The notes under the pieces: model-generated
What the model saw: the letters and a program-made list of their open reading frames with translations, nothing else
What the model was told of the DNA's origin: nothing
The model's database searches: none
Part shown: in pieces, positions 40,872-49,298 of the stretch
Position numbering within the stretch: position 1 is the first letter of the stretch
How the letters are laid out: every line of letters begins with the position of its first letter
Assembly (NCBI GenBank): GCA_047974565.1
Contig: JBKECN010000038.1
Span: forward strand, 1 to 64,000
Direction: 5' to 3'
Length of the DNA: 64,000 bases
Source: JBDIAG01 sp047974565
Lineage (GTDB): Bacteria > Actinomycetota > Actinomycetes > Actinomycetales > CAWJMD01
Program-made: the position numbers and the translations under genes

Positions 40872-40885
40872 CAACGACGACGTTG
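40872..40885. promoter_or_regulatory. inverted repeat CAACG-N4-CGTTG before the antitoxin remnant
   Basis: A 14-bp inverted repeat 16 bp upstream of the antitoxin ATG, where vapBC operons normally carry the site for antitoxin autoregulation. Short arms make this tentative. Confidence 0.35.
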
Positions 40886-40931
40886 CTGGAGCGTTTCGAG
40901 CAGCTGATCCGTTGGTGTCAGGCGCGGGAAG

Positions 40932-42146
40932 TCACTCCGGCTGAGCCCGCAGATACCTACCGAAGTGCGGCACCGAGAAGGCGATCTGACCCCGCTCCCC
41001 GGACCACACCAGGCCCTTCTTCATGAGCGCATCGCGTGCCGGCGACAGAGACTGAGGCTTGCGACCCAAGTGCTTGGCGATCTCGGCGGTCTGCACCGGG
41101 CCGTCGCCGGCCTCGGCGCCCAGGTCGGCCATCGCCCGCATGTACTCGCGCTCAGCCGGTGTCGCCCGGTCGAATCGCGAACCGAAGAAACCCACTGCCA
41201 GTTCGGCCTCCGCCTCGGGGGCGGCCACCGCCACGTCCGCCGCGGTCACCGGAGAACAGATCGCGCTGTCCCACACCGCTTTCCCGTAGGCCTGGACGAA
41301 GTACGGATAGCCATCGGTCGCCTCATACAGCGCCTCCAAGGCCCGCGCCTCGAAGCAGGCGTCCTCCTGCTCGGCGGGCGACTCCAGCGCCCGATCGGCC
41401 TGCTCGCGATCCAGCCGGTCGATCCGCACGTACCGAAACAGCCTCTCGCTGTATGACTTAGACGCCGACAGCACCGCAGGCAGGTGCGGCAGACCGGCTC
41501 CCACCACGATCAACGGCAGGCCCTGCTGCCCCAGTTCGTGGCACGCCGCACACAGCGCCGACACGTCATCTGGCATCAGGTCCTGCATCTCGTCAATGAA
41601 GACCGCCACCCCCTTGCCCGCCCCGGCAGCCAATCCCGCGACGTCGGTGAGCAACTCGACAAGGTCGATCTCGATATCCCCGGAGTCAGCCCGCCCGGTG
41701 GCCGCAGGCACCTCGATGCCCGGATGCCACCGGTCCCGCAGCCGCGGTTTCGCACCCCGCGCACCGGTCGACGACTCCGGGCCCGACTTCAGGGCGAAGG
41801 CCTTGACCACCCCGAGCACCTCGTCCGCCTCATCGCGGTTGCGGCCCGCCAACTCCCGAATGGCCAGGTGCAGCGCACCGGCCAGCGGTCGACGCAACTC
41901 GGTGTCCGGTCGGGCCTCCAGTTTGCCCGTCCCCCAACCGGCCCGAACCGCCTGCGAGCGCAGCGTGTTGAGCAGCACGGTCTTACCGACCCCGCGCAGG
42001 CCGGTGAGCACGAGAGACCGCTCTGGCCGGCCGCGGGCGACTCGTTCGAGCACGACGTCGAAGGCGTCCAACTCACGGTCTCGACCGGCCAACTCGGGCG
42101 GGCGCTGACCGGCACCGGGGGCATACGGGTTACGGATCGGATCCAC
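40932..42146 (-). CDS. AAA-type ATPase
   Basis: A 404-residue ATPase. Walker A is LVLTGLRGVGKTVLLNTLRS near residue 50 and Walker B is GVAVFIDEMQDLMPDD near residue 185. A winged-helix-like C-terminal domain follows (EIAKHLGRKPQSLSPARDALMKKGLV). The layout resembles stand-alone AAA_16/ORC-like ATPases whose role is generally unknown. The GTG at 42146 lies 6 nt after TACGGT (42158-42153) and is probably leaderless. No partner gene is evident. Confidence 0.85.
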   Translation of the reverse strand: MDPIRNPYAPGAGQRPPELAGRDRELDAFDVVLERVARGRPERSLVLTGLRGVGKTVLLNTLRSQAVRAGWGTGKLEARPDTELRRPLAGALHLAIRELAGRNRDEADEVLGVVKAFALKSGPESSTGARGAKPRLRDRWHPGIEVPAATGRADSGDIEIDLVELLTDVAGLAAGAGKGVAVFIDEMQDLMPDDVSALCAACHELGQQGLPLIVVGAGLPHLPAVLSASKSYSERLFRYVRIDRLDREQADRALESPAEQEDACFEARALEALYEATDGYPYFVQAYGKAVWDSAICSPVTAADVAVAAPEAEAELAVGFFGSRFDRATPAEREYMRAMADLGAEAGDGPVQTAEIAKHLGRKPQSLSPARDALMKKGLVWSGERGQIAFSVPHFGRYLRAQPE

Positions 42147-42278
42147 GATCGCACCGTATCCGGGGATCTACCGGTGACCCTAGATTTCGACAGATTCACC
42201 CATCGTGTCGCGAGGCCCCGGCCCGGCCGCGTGAGCCGATCCCGGCCTGCTCGGGTGTGCCGGGCGCCCTGACAAGCC

Positions 42279-42947
42279 TCAGCCGGCCTCTGACGGCGCC
42301 GCGGGATCGGCCCGGCGACCCCCTGGATCTGCGCGGCACTCCAGATCCGCGCTGTACTTCAGATCCGCGCGGTACTCGCGCGAAGCCTCGATGATCCGGC
42401 GAACAGTGTCCACGGCAGTGCGCAGATCCTGCTCACCCACCTGCGCACCGACGGCGTCGGCCCAGGAGTGCTGGTCCCGGGCCAGCCGGGCGACCGTGGC
42501 GCGCCCCGCGTCCGTGGGCTCCAGGAGCTTGGCCCGGCGATGGGCCGGGTTCGGCACGTACCGCGCCCAGTCTCGCTCGACGAGTAGGTCTGCCACCCGT
42601 TGCACGCTCTGGCGAGCCAGCCCCAGCCCCACCCGACGGGCGATCTCGGCCACGGGCAGCGGCTCGTCAAGCACGGCACCGAGCACCTGCCACCAGGCCG
42701 GGGTCAGCCCCACCGGACGAGTCATGTCCTGCGCGGCGGCGAGGAACTCGCCATTGAGCTCGAAGACCGGCAGGACCAGGGCAGTCAGGGCATCCCCCGC
42801 GCCGGTCCGACCCGGCGCAGTCACCGCCGGCGAGGAACTCCCAGCGTCCGCATGGGGGGCCTCGCGCCCCAACCCAGGTTCCCTGCCGGACGGGGCTGTC
42901 GGGTCAGCCGGCATCGCCGGCGAGGATGTCGAAGTAGGCTCGCTCAC
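42279..42947 (-). CDS. MarR-type winged-helix regulator
   Basis: A 222-residue protein. A hydrophilic N-terminus of about 50 residues precedes a MarR fold (LTPAWWQVLGAVLDEPLPVAEIARRVGL; RQSVQRVADLLVERDWARY). The C-terminus contains a hexapeptide repeat (EYRADL, KYSADL, ECRADP) encoded by three 18-bp tandem units. The frame starts at GTG 42947, overlapping the DJ-1/PfpI gene by 44 bp; ATG 42914 is an alternative that reduces the overlap to 11 bp. It is cotranscribed with the DJ-1 gene and probably binds the two TTGACAG-N4-CTGTC sites upstream of it. Confidence 0.85.
   Translation of the reverse strand: MSEPTSTSSPAMPADPTAPSGREPGLGREAPHADAGSSSPAVTAPGRTGAGDALTALVLPVFELNGEFLAAAQDMTRPVGLTPAWWQVLGAVLDEPLPVAEIARRVGLGLARQSVQRVADLLVERDWARYVPNPAHRRAKLLEPTDAGRATVARLARDQHSWADAVGAQVGEQDLRTAVDTVRRIIEASREYRADLKYSADLECRADPGGRRADPAAPSEAG
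42324..42377 (-). repeat. three 18-bp tandem repeats inside the MarR-type gene
   Basis: Units 42324-42341, 42342-42359 and 42360-42377 share the pattern GATCYGCGCNGYACT. Each encodes one hexapeptide of the C-terminal tail. Copy number could vary between strains without frameshift. Confidence 0.8.
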
Positions 42948-43512
42948 CCGTGGTGAACAGCCCGTACCAGGCGACGACGATCGGTTCGGGGAAGAGTGCC
43001 AACTCCCGGAACACGGCGGCCGCGAAATCGACCGGCATGGTCGCCGGTGCCGTGATCAGTCCCCGATCGCGCACCGTGCGCGCCTCCTGGTAGCCCCCCG
43101 CGCCTCGGTACCCACTGGGGGCCAGGAAGTCTGCGGCATTACTGGTGTGGGCACGATCGTCGAGTAGCCCCGCCCGGGCCAGCCCATAGGTGGCACCGCA
43201 GATCGCGGCCACGCACGCACCGGCCTGCAGTGCGCGCTCAGCCAGGCCGAGCGCGACGTCATGCCCCGACTGCCAGGTGTCCGCTCCGGGCAGCACGAGG
43301 GCGGCCAGGGTATGCGGATCCACGGCGCCGATAGAACCGTCGACCAGAACGCGCAGCCCGCCCTTGGTCGTGACGTGGTCGCCGCCATCCGCCAGAATCC
43401 GCAGCCGGAACCGACCGGGGGCCATCTCTTCGGCCATGGTGATTCCGCTGATCAGGTACCCGTACTCCCAGTCGGCCATGGTGTCGGTGGCATACACCAC
43501 GATGTCTCGCAT
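42904..43512 (-). CDS. DJ-1/PfpI-family protein
   Basis: A 202-residue glutamine-amidotransferase-like protein. The nucleophile elbow is AAICGATYGLARAGLLDDR, with Cys and the following AT loop, and ADWEYGYLISGI holds the conserved Glu. Such proteins act as glyoxalases, proteases or stress chaperones; the exact activity is open. The ATG at 43512 follows GGAGGAG. First gene of an operon with the MarR-type regulator. Confidence 0.88.
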   Translation of the reverse strand: MRDIVVYATDTMADWEYGYLISGITMAEEMAPGRFRLRILADGGDHVTTKGGLRVLVDGSIGAVDPHTLAALVLPGADTWQSGHDVALGLAERALQAGACVAAICGATYGLARAGLLDDRAHTSNAADFLAPSGYRGAGGYQEARTVRDRGLITAPATMPVDFAAAVFRELALFPEPIVVAWYGLFTTGERAYFDILAGDAG

Positions 43513-43522
43513 CGCTCCTCCA

Positions 43523-43540
43523 TTGACAGTGTGCTGTCTT
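43523..43540. promoter_or_regulatory. MarR operator 1, TTGACAG-N4-CTGTCTT
   Basis: An 18-bp inverted repeat with 7-bp arms (two mismatches at the end), 11 bp before the DJ-1 start codon and covering the ribosome-binding/start region. Same sequence class as the site at 43567-43584. Confidence 0.7.
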
Positions 43541-43566
43541 ATCTCCGATCGGGAACTCTCGCATCT

Positions 43567-43584
43567 TTGACAGTGCGCTGTCAA
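43567..43584. promoter_or_regulatory. MarR operator 2, TTGACAG-N4-CTGTCAA
   Basis: An inverted repeat with perfect 7-bp arms, exactly 44 bp (about four helical turns) from operator 1. Its TTGACA can also serve as a -35 box on the minus strand, consistent with repression of the DJ-1/MarR operon. Confidence 0.75.
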
Positions 43585-43913
43585 TGACTCTCCGGACGAA
43601 AAGACTTCTGCCCTTCGACGCTGACGCCGAGGACGTGGCTCGCCATTTCTAGCCTTGTCTACGATGGCGCCGAGAAAGATCGATAGAGCCTCAGCCTCGC
43701 GAAGGCCCGGCGCCGACACGAGCGCCGCCCACCTGACCTGCAGGCCCGGATCTCGCCGGGTCTCCAGGCATCTACTCGGGTTCTCTCATCGCTTCTAGCG
43801 CTCTACATAGACATGCTCAGACAGGGGACGACGAGCGCCCGGCTCCGCTCGGGCAGTCCACGGCAGGTCCAGGAGCACTCGCACGGCGCCGGACCCCGTG
43901 GTGCAATGAAGCC

Positions 43914-44423
43914 ATGCGTCGGACCTGGTTGGCCATGGCCTGCCTGCTCGTGGCGGGCTGCGGCTCCAGCACCGCCGAGGACGCGCTGACATCCAGCACC
44001 AGTCCCAACGCCGAGGAAACCAGTACGACGTCAGCCACCACGGCTCCGGAAACGACGGTGCCCACGGTGACTATCTCGACCGCAACGCCCCCCACCAGCC
44101 CGCCACCGCTGAGCGCTGATCTCACCATCGTGCTCACCGGAACCGGCAGCGAGACGACCTGGACCCTCACCTGCAACCCCGACGGCGGCAGCCATCCCGA
44201 CCCGGCAGCGGCCTGCGCCCGCATCGACGAGGTCGGCCAGAGCGCCTTCGCGCCACCGCCCGAAGATGTGATGTGCACCCAGCAGTGGGGCGGCCCGGGA
44301 GTCGCGCTGGTCACCGGCACCCTCGCCGACACACCGGTGGACGCACGGTTCAGCCTGACCAATGGCTGCGACATCGCCCGGTGGCGCAACCTCGAACCGG
44401 TGCTCGGCTCAGCAGACGCCTGA
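43914..44423 (+). CDS. lipoprotein with subtilisin-inhibitor-like (SSI) domain
   Basis: A 169-residue protein. The signal peptide ends in the lipobox LVAGC, so Cys16 would be lipidated. A Thr/Pro-rich linker of about 50 residues leads to an SSI-like domain: LTCNPDGGSHPDPAAAC, CTQQWGGPGVALVTGTL and DARFSLTNGCDIARW with four conserved cysteines. SSI proteins inhibit subtilisin-like proteases; here the domain would be anchored outside the membrane. The ATG at 43914 is used; no strong Shine-Dalgarno precedes it. Confidence 0.85.
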   Translation: MRRTWLAMACLLVAGCGSSTAEDALTSSTSPNAEETSTTSATTAPETTVPTVTISTATPPTSPPPLSADLTIVLTGTGSETTWTLTCNPDGGSHPDPAAACARIDEVGQSAFAPPPEDVMCTQQWGGPGVALVTGTLADTPVDARFSLTNGCDIARWRNLEPVLGSADA

Positions 44424-44439
44424 GCGAGTACACCAATCC

Positions 44440-44467
44440 GCGGGGCCCGACTCGTCGGAAACCCCGC
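44440..44467. terminator. hairpin between SSI lipoprotein and DNA glycosylase genes
   Basis: GCGGGG (44440-44445) pairs with CCCCGC (44462-44467), and CCGA pairs with TCGG inside. It lies between the two convergent stop codons. Confidence 0.55.
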
Positions 44468-44468
44468 C

Positions 44469-45359
44469 CTAACGCAGCAGCCGCGACATCCGCCGGTCGG
44501 CCAGCGGCTTGCCACCGGTCTGGCAGGTGGCGCAGTACTGCAACGAGGAGTCGGCGAACGACACCTCACGCACCACATCACCACAGACCGGACACACCTG
44601 GCCGGTACGCCCGTGCACCGCCATCCCCGCCCGCTTGGTGTCCTTGAGTTCCGCCGCGGGCTTGCCACTGGCCGCGCTCACCGCAGTCGCGAGCACGGCA
44701 CGCATCGCTTCGTACAGCTGATGCACCTGGGCCTGGTCGAGCTTGCCGGCGATGGCGAAGGGCGACAGCCGGGCTGCGTGCAGGATCTCGTCCGAATAGG
44801 CGTTGCCCACCCCCGCGAGGGTGCTCTGATCGCGCAACACACCCTTGATCTGCTTGTTCAGCCCGGCGAGCAAAGCGGCGAAGGCGGCCTCATCGAAGTC
44901 GTCGGCCAGCGGATCCGGCCCGAGGGTACGGATTCGCTCCACCTCGCTGGGGTCCCGGACGATGTGCACCGCCAGCTTCTTGCGGGTACCCGCCTCGGTC
45001 AGGTCGAACCCTGGCAGCCGGCCCGGAGTCTGCTTGTCCACCCGGGCCCCGTCCAGGCGCACCCGCAAGGCGATCGGCGACTTGCCCGGGCGGGCCGGGT
45101 TGGGCGCCAGCCCGTCCGACCAGCGCAGCCAGCCTGCCTTGGCCAGGTGGATGGCCAGGTAGATCCCGCTGACGTCCAGGACGATCCATTTGCCGGCCCG
45201 CTGGACATCGGTGACCTGCATGCCCTCCAGCGCCTGCGGAGGCGGGTCAAAGGTCTTCAGCACCGTCACCGACGCCACTTCGACCGCAGCGACCACCGAA
45301 CCCACGGCGCGCTCCCGCAGGAAGTCCACCAGACCAGCGACCTCGGGCAGCTCAGGCAT
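44469..45359 (-). CDS. Fpg/Nei-family DNA glycosylase
   Basis: A 296-residue base-excision repair enzyme. The start MPELPEV supplies the catalytic Pro2 and Glu3. The helix-two-turn-helix motif is LAGVGNAYSDEILHAA. The C-terminal zinc finger is CPVCGDVVREVSFADSSLQY followed by CATC, i.e. C-x2-C-x16-C-x2-C. It removes oxidised bases from DNA and nicks the abasic site. The ATG at 45359 is fixed by the required N-terminal proline. It overlaps the sugar kinase gene by 8 bp. Confidence 0.92.
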   Translation of the reverse strand: MPELPEVAGLVDFLRERAVGSVVAAVEVASVTVLKTFDPPPQALEGMQVTDVQRAGKWIVLDVSGIYLAIHLAKAGWLRWSDGLAPNPARPGKSPIALRVRLDGARVDKQTPGRLPGFDLTEAGTRKKLAVHIVRDPSEVERIRTLGPDPLADDFDEAAFAALLAGLNKQIKGVLRDQSTLAGVGNAYSDEILHAARLSPFAIAGKLDQAQVHQLYEAMRAVLATAVSAASGKPAAELKDTKRAGMAVHGRTGQVCPVCGDVVREVSFADSSLQYCATCQTGGKPLADRRMSRLLR

Positions 45360-46269
45360 CGAAGGCCCCGATCCCGCGCGCCAGGTCGACCGCGCCCCAC
45401 ACTGGATCCCGCTCCAGCACACGCACATCGATGATCCCGTGGCCGGCCAGCACCTCGGCGACGCCCTGACCGGCCTCGGGCACGTGCATCACGAAGCCAC
45501 CGCACAGCAGCACCGGACCCTTGATGCCGGTCCGGTCGCATGCTCGCAGCACCTCGGATGCGCCGGCCGAGATCGCCAGGTCGAGCACCTCGCGGGCCGC
45601 CGGGCAGCCGGCTCGCACCGCCTCCATCACTGCGGGCGAGTAGGCGGCCCAGACGCCCGCGCCCGGTCGTGCGTAGACCTGGCCGATGAGGTCGACGGGT
45701 TCGCTCACGCCCACCGCGGCCATCAGTTTCTCGGCGAGCAGGCTCGGGGGTCGGGCCTCGTCCGCCTCGCGCAGCGTGTGCCGTATCGCTTCGCGGACCA
45801 GTCCGTAGCCGCTTCCCTCGTCCCCGAGTAGCCATCCCCAACCACCCGAACGCGCGCTTTCGCCGTGAGGGGAGCGCGCCCACGCGGCGGATCCGGTGCC
45901 GAAGATCAGCACGCATCCCGCATCGAGTTCGCCCGCGGCCAGCAGCAGTCTGGTGTCGTGCACCACCTCGACCTCGGCGCCTGGAAAGCGCTGCCTCAGG
46001 AGGCGGGTCAGGCTCTGGGCCGCCGCGGGGGTGTCGATTCCCGCCGACCCGGCGACCACTCGCCGCGCCCGCGGGCCGACGTCGCCGAGCGCCTCGACGA
46101 GTTCGTCCAGGGCCAGGCCGGCCCCCGCTTCCCCCAGGGACTGGATGCTGGCGGTTCCCACCGAGATGTCGATAAGCACCGCCCCGGGATCGTCCAGTGC
46201 GATGGCCCGGGTCTTGGTGCCCCCGATGTCGATGCCGATCACGGCATCGGGGACTGCTCCGTCACTCAT
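45352..46269 (-). CDS. BadF/BadG-family kinase, N-acetylglucosamine kinase-like
   Basis: A 305-residue ASKHA-fold protein. The ATP-binding motifs are VIGIDIGGTKTRAIALDD, VVAGSAGID, LIFGTGSAAWA and GWGWLLGDEGSGYGL, as in N-acetylglucosamine kinases. It probably phosphorylates an amino sugar released from cell-wall or chitin turnover. The ATG at 46269 is chosen; GTG codons 3 and 9 bp upstream are alternatives. It is translationally coupled to the glycosylase gene, a pairing without an obvious biochemical link. Confidence 0.86.
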   Translation of the reverse strand: MSDGAVPDAVIGIDIGGTKTRAIALDDPGAVLIDISVGTASIQSLGEAGAGLALDELVEALGDVGPRARRVVAGSAGIDTPAAAQSLTRLLRQRFPGAEVEVVHDTRLLLAAGELDAGCVLIFGTGSAAWARSPHGESARSGGWGWLLGDEGSGYGLVREAIRHTLREADEARPPSLLAEKLMAAVGVSEPVDLIGQVYARPGAGVWAAYSPAVMEAVRAGCPAAREVLDLAISAGASEVLRACDRTGIKGPVLLCGGFVMHVPEAGQGVAEVLAGHGIIDVRVLERDPVWGAVDLARGIGAFDA

Positions 46270-46804
46270 CACGCTCACCCCTGGTCAAGGCGTCTGCGGT
46301 TCAGGGCCAATCTTCTACGAGGGATGGCGCTCGCGGATATCTGTGCACATTCTCGTGGCTCGGGGCGGGCCAGCGACCCACCCCGCGCTGCAGGCCCACC
46401 GACCATCGCCAACCTGATGGTGGATCGCCCGCATCCAGCAAGGACTCGTCATCACCACCGCTGTCCCGTCCGGGGAGGCGCCACCCTTCCCCGTCACCAG
46501 CCCGTCGCGTCATGACGAACCCACGACACCACTTCCACCGACTCAGACGGCCCCGGGGTGCGGGACAGCGTGGAAAATGTAAGAGGCCGGTCTGTTCTTC
46601 TGAGTAAACACCAGTCGGCCGCCCACCTTGTCGCATCGTGAACGGTCAGCGTATTGATTCTGGCCATTCAACGAGGCCGGCCCGGGAACCGCTGTAGTTC
46701 CCTGAGTAGAGAGCCCGTTGATATAGGCGAATAGTTGATCGCTCGCGGATTTTGCGGAATCTCCCAATCTACCCCAAGGTGGCCGGTACCGCGAGAGCGA
46801 GGAC
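46270..46804. other. intergenic, partly lower GC, no supported gene
   Basis: A 535-bp gap. 46560-46760 is distinctly less GC-rich than the rest of the window. A minus-strand frame (46543-46842) and others are open, but their third positions do not show the GC bias of neighbouring genes. The region may be foreign DNA that cut off the 5' part of the gene at 46805. Confidence 0.5.
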
Positions 46805-47302
46805 ATGTCCTGCTCCCCAGACGGTTCCCTCATCGCCCTCATCGCCTACTCAGCCCGGTTCAACACCTCCGCCATCCACCTTCTGGACAGCCGCGACCTC
46901 TCGGTGGTGGACGTCCTGCCCGACGCCGACATCGCCGGGTCGAACGGCTGGTCCCCCACCGGTCGCTACCTGATGATCCACAACCACGGCGAAGCCTTCG
47001 TCGAAACCTACGGCGATCTGAGCTTCTACGACCTGCACACCCACACCCGGCACCGCATCGACCTCACCCGCGCCAACGCCCGCGCCTTCGGCCCCCGCCA
47101 ACAACCCGCCATGCTCGCCTGGCTCGACGACACCACCATCATCATCAGCACCCTCAAAGGCCACACCCTCATCGCCCAGACCCTCGACCTACCCACCGGC
47201 CACCGCGAGCCCCTGCTGAGCATCACCGACCCCCGCCTCACCCGAGCCACACTCGTCCTCGGGGTCCCCGACACCACCCACATCTGGGAGCAACTCCTGT
47301 GA
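46805..47302 (+). CDS. beta-propeller-like hypothetical protein, probably 5'-truncated
   Basis: A 165-residue protein with WD40/TolB-like blades: MSCSPDGSLIALIAYSARF, SAIHLLDSRDLSVVDVL, GWSPTGRYLMIHNHGE and AMLAWLDDTTIIISTLKGHT. Two to three blades are visible, while functional propellers have five to eight. The first codon falls in the middle of a blade. No clear ribosome-binding site precedes it and the frame is open a further 66 bp without a start codon. It is therefore probably the 3' part of a longer gene. GC-rich third positions show it was host-like coding DNA. Followed after 34 bp by a frameshifted gene. Confidence 0.6.
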   Translation: MSCSPDGSLIALIAYSARFNTSAIHLLDSRDLSVVDVLPDADIAGSNGWSPTGRYLMIHNHGEAFVETYGDLSFYDLHTHTRHRIDLTRANARAFGPRQQPAMLAWLDDTTIIISTLKGHTLIAQTLDLPTGHREPLLSITDPRLTRATLVLGVPDTTHIWEQLL

Positions 47303-47336
47303 CCCCCACGCCACGACGACGACAGAACCCACCGTC

Positions 47337-47802
47337 ATGATCACCCGGGCGGACCTGCACACCTACCTCGCAGGCCTGACCACCCAGGCCGGCGCCGACC
47401 TACCCGACTACGTCCTGGACCGGATCACCGAGACCACCCTCCAGCAGGCCCCCGAGCACCCTGACCTACCACCCGCACACCCAGACCTGGGACTCACCCG
47501 ACCTCGACCACGACGACCTGTGGGGCATCATCGAAGAAGCCGCCTACGAAGAATCAGACACCGTGGCCAGCCAGGTCAGCACACTCGACCACGCCAACCC
47601 CGCCACCCTCGACCACGCCCTCGCGGTCATCGCCCTCGGGCCCGACGACCCCGCCTGGGCCAGCCGCTACACCGCCATCGACCAATACCTCGACGGCTAC
47701 GAACCCCAAGTACCCGGCCTCGCCGACATCAACGCCCTCGACAACCACCGCGAACAAGCCCTCGCAATGACCGCCGCCTGGCGCACCGAACACCGCATCT
47801 GA
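47337..47802 (+). pseudogene. hypothetical gene interrupted by a +1 frameshift in a C5 run
   Basis: From the ATG at 47337 the frame reads MITRADLHTYLAGLTTQAGA and DYVLDRITETTLQQAP. It then turns into Pro/Arg-rich text typical of a wrong frame. Removing one C from the run of five at 47449-47453 joins it to the frame that continues STLTYHPHTQTWDSPDLDHD and ends at 47802 with ALAMTAAWRTEHRI. The joined product would be about 154 residues. It is unrecognised, acidic and cytoplasmic. Either a real mutation or a homopolymer sequencing error explains the break. Confidence 0.75.
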
Positions 47803-47967
47803 CGCAGAGCCTGCAGAGTCCCGGTGCCTGGTCGCGGCCAACCCCGCCTACCGGATCCACCGCGTCGCCGTCGTCCGTGACGACACCCCGCCGGGTCCGG
47901 GAAACCCTCACCATGGATCGATCGACCAGTGCGGTAGGCCCCGGCCCGGGGGGACTACATTGACCGC

Positions 47968-48753
47968 ATGAGTGAGCAGGCCGTGCGTCTGAGCGTGGAA
48001 CTGCATGGCCGGGAACTGAGTGCCGACGTCCCGGTGCTCGTGCTGGGCCCTTCTCTGGGTACGACGGCCGCGATGTGGCATCCGGTGCTGCCCTATCTGC
48101 AGGACGTCCGGGTGGCGATCTACTCCCTTCGCGGGCACGGCGGCTCGCAGACGCCTCCGGGTCCCTACACACTCGATGACCTGGTGGCCGATGTCGTCGG
48201 CGTGATGGAACAACTGTCCCTGCCCCGCGCGCACCAGGTGGGTGTCTCCCTCGGCGGGATGGTCGCGCTCGGCCTGGCCACCACGCGCCCCGATCTGGTG
48301 GAGTCGGTGGTGCCGGTGGCCAGCAGCGCGCACCCGAGAAATCGTGATCAATGGCTGCAACGGGCCGCGGAAGTCCGGGCCCACGGCATGGCTGCGGTCG
48401 CCGATTCCAGCCTGCAGCGCTGGTTCACCGACGACTTTCAGAGCGATCCCGAAGCCAGGACGGCCCATCAGAACCTGCTGGCGGTCGAGGCGGAGGGATA
48501 CGCGGGGTGCTGTGAGGCGCTCGCCGACATCGACCTGCGCCAACAGGTGACCGGGATAGAGGTGCCGGCTCTGGTGCTTGCCGGAGAACAGGATCCAGCT
48601 TTCGGTCCCGAGCACGCGGAGGCATTACGCGGGAGTTTGCCTGGGGCCCGACTCACGGTGATCGAGCATTCAGCGCATCTGCCCCCCACCCAACAGCCCC
48701 GAGCGGTCGCGGACGCGCTGCGAGACTTCCTCGGCCTGCCCGCGATCACCTAG
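47968..48753 (+). CDS. alpha/beta-fold hydrolase (3-oxoadipate enol-lactonase-like)
   Basis: A 261-residue hydrolase. LVLGPSLGTTAAMW provides the oxyanion hole, HQVGVSLGGMVALGLA the nucleophile Ser, LVLAGEQDPAFGP the Asp and IEHSAHLPPTQQP the His. The pattern is that of PcaD-type lactonases, although no protocatechuate genes are nearby, so the substrate is open. TACATT (47956-47961) ends 6 nt before the ATG, giving a leaderless mRNA. Confidence 0.85.
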   Translation: MSEQAVRLSVELHGRELSADVPVLVLGPSLGTTAAMWHPVLPYLQDVRVAIYSLRGHGGSQTPPGPYTLDDLVADVVGVMEQLSLPRAHQVGVSLGGMVALGLATTRPDLVESVVPVASSAHPRNRDQWLQRAAEVRAHGMAAVADSSLQRWFTDDFQSDPEARTAHQNLLAVEAEGYAGCCEALADIDLRQQVTGIEVPALVLAGEQDPAFGPEHAEALRGSLPGARLTVIEHSAHLPPTQQPRAVADALRDFLGLPAIT

Positions 48754-48853
48754 CCCACGGCCTCATCGCAGGACCGGATCTGACAAAGTAGTCCCCAGCG
48801 AGTTCGGTGTTGTACGGCAGACCCCAGCGTGTTCGCCCAGGAGGAGACCAGAC

Positions 48854-49288
48854 GTGACGGACCCTTACCACCCGACGACAGAGAATCTCAGCGCCGACGA
48901 GGCCTGGCGGCTCTTTGCCGGCCAGCCCACCGGCCGGATCGCCGCCATCATGGCCGGGCGCCTGGAGTTGTTCCCGGTGAACATCGCCGAGATCGACCGG
49001 ACGGTCGTCATCCGTACCTCCCCGGGCACGATGCTGTCCACCATGGTGTCCGCGCCCGAGGTGGTCGTGGAGACCGACGGGACCGAGATCCGCGAACGGG
49101 TCCCCCATGCCTGGAGCGTGGTCATTCGGGGCACCGCCGAGATGGTCTCCGGGATCGACGCCGAGGAAGACCTCGATGATCACGGGCCGCAGCCGTGGCA
49201 GGCCGGGGTGAAGGACGACTTCATCCGGGTCACCCCGTCGGAGGTGTCGGGCCGACGATTCCCGATCACCGGCGACACCCGGGACTGA
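48854..49288 (+). CDS. pyridoxamine 5'-phosphate oxidase-like flavin-binding protein
   Basis: A 144-residue PPOX-class split-barrel protein: EAWRLFAGQPTGRIAAIMAG and GRLELFPVNIAEI open the barrel, and VVIRTSPGTMLSTM follows. Small actinobacterial members bind FMN or F420 and reduce varied substrates. The start is the GTG at 48854, 6 nt after AGGAGACC. It stands alone. Confidence 0.85.
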   Translation: MTDPYHPTTENLSADEAWRLFAGQPTGRIAAIMAGRLELFPVNIAEIDRTVVIRTSPGTMLSTMVSAPEVVVETDGTEIRERVPHAWSVVIRGTAEMVSGIDAEEDLDDHGPQPWQAGVKDDFIRVTPSEVSGRRFPITGDTRD

Positions 49289-49298
49289 CCCGGCCGCG

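Larger units (their letters stand above)
43513..43913. other. intergenic with MarR operators; remainder featureless
   Basis: A 401-bp gap between divergent genes. 43523-43584 hold two operators of the DJ-1/MarR operon. In 43585-43913 no convincing gene, repeat or hairpin was seen. Confidence 0.6.

Noticed and set aside
46543..46842. Minus-strand 99-codon frame in the lower-GC gap
   Set aside because: Third positions lack the strong GC bias of neighbouring genes, there is no good ribosome-binding site and no recognisable motif; it also runs into the propeller gene on the other strand.
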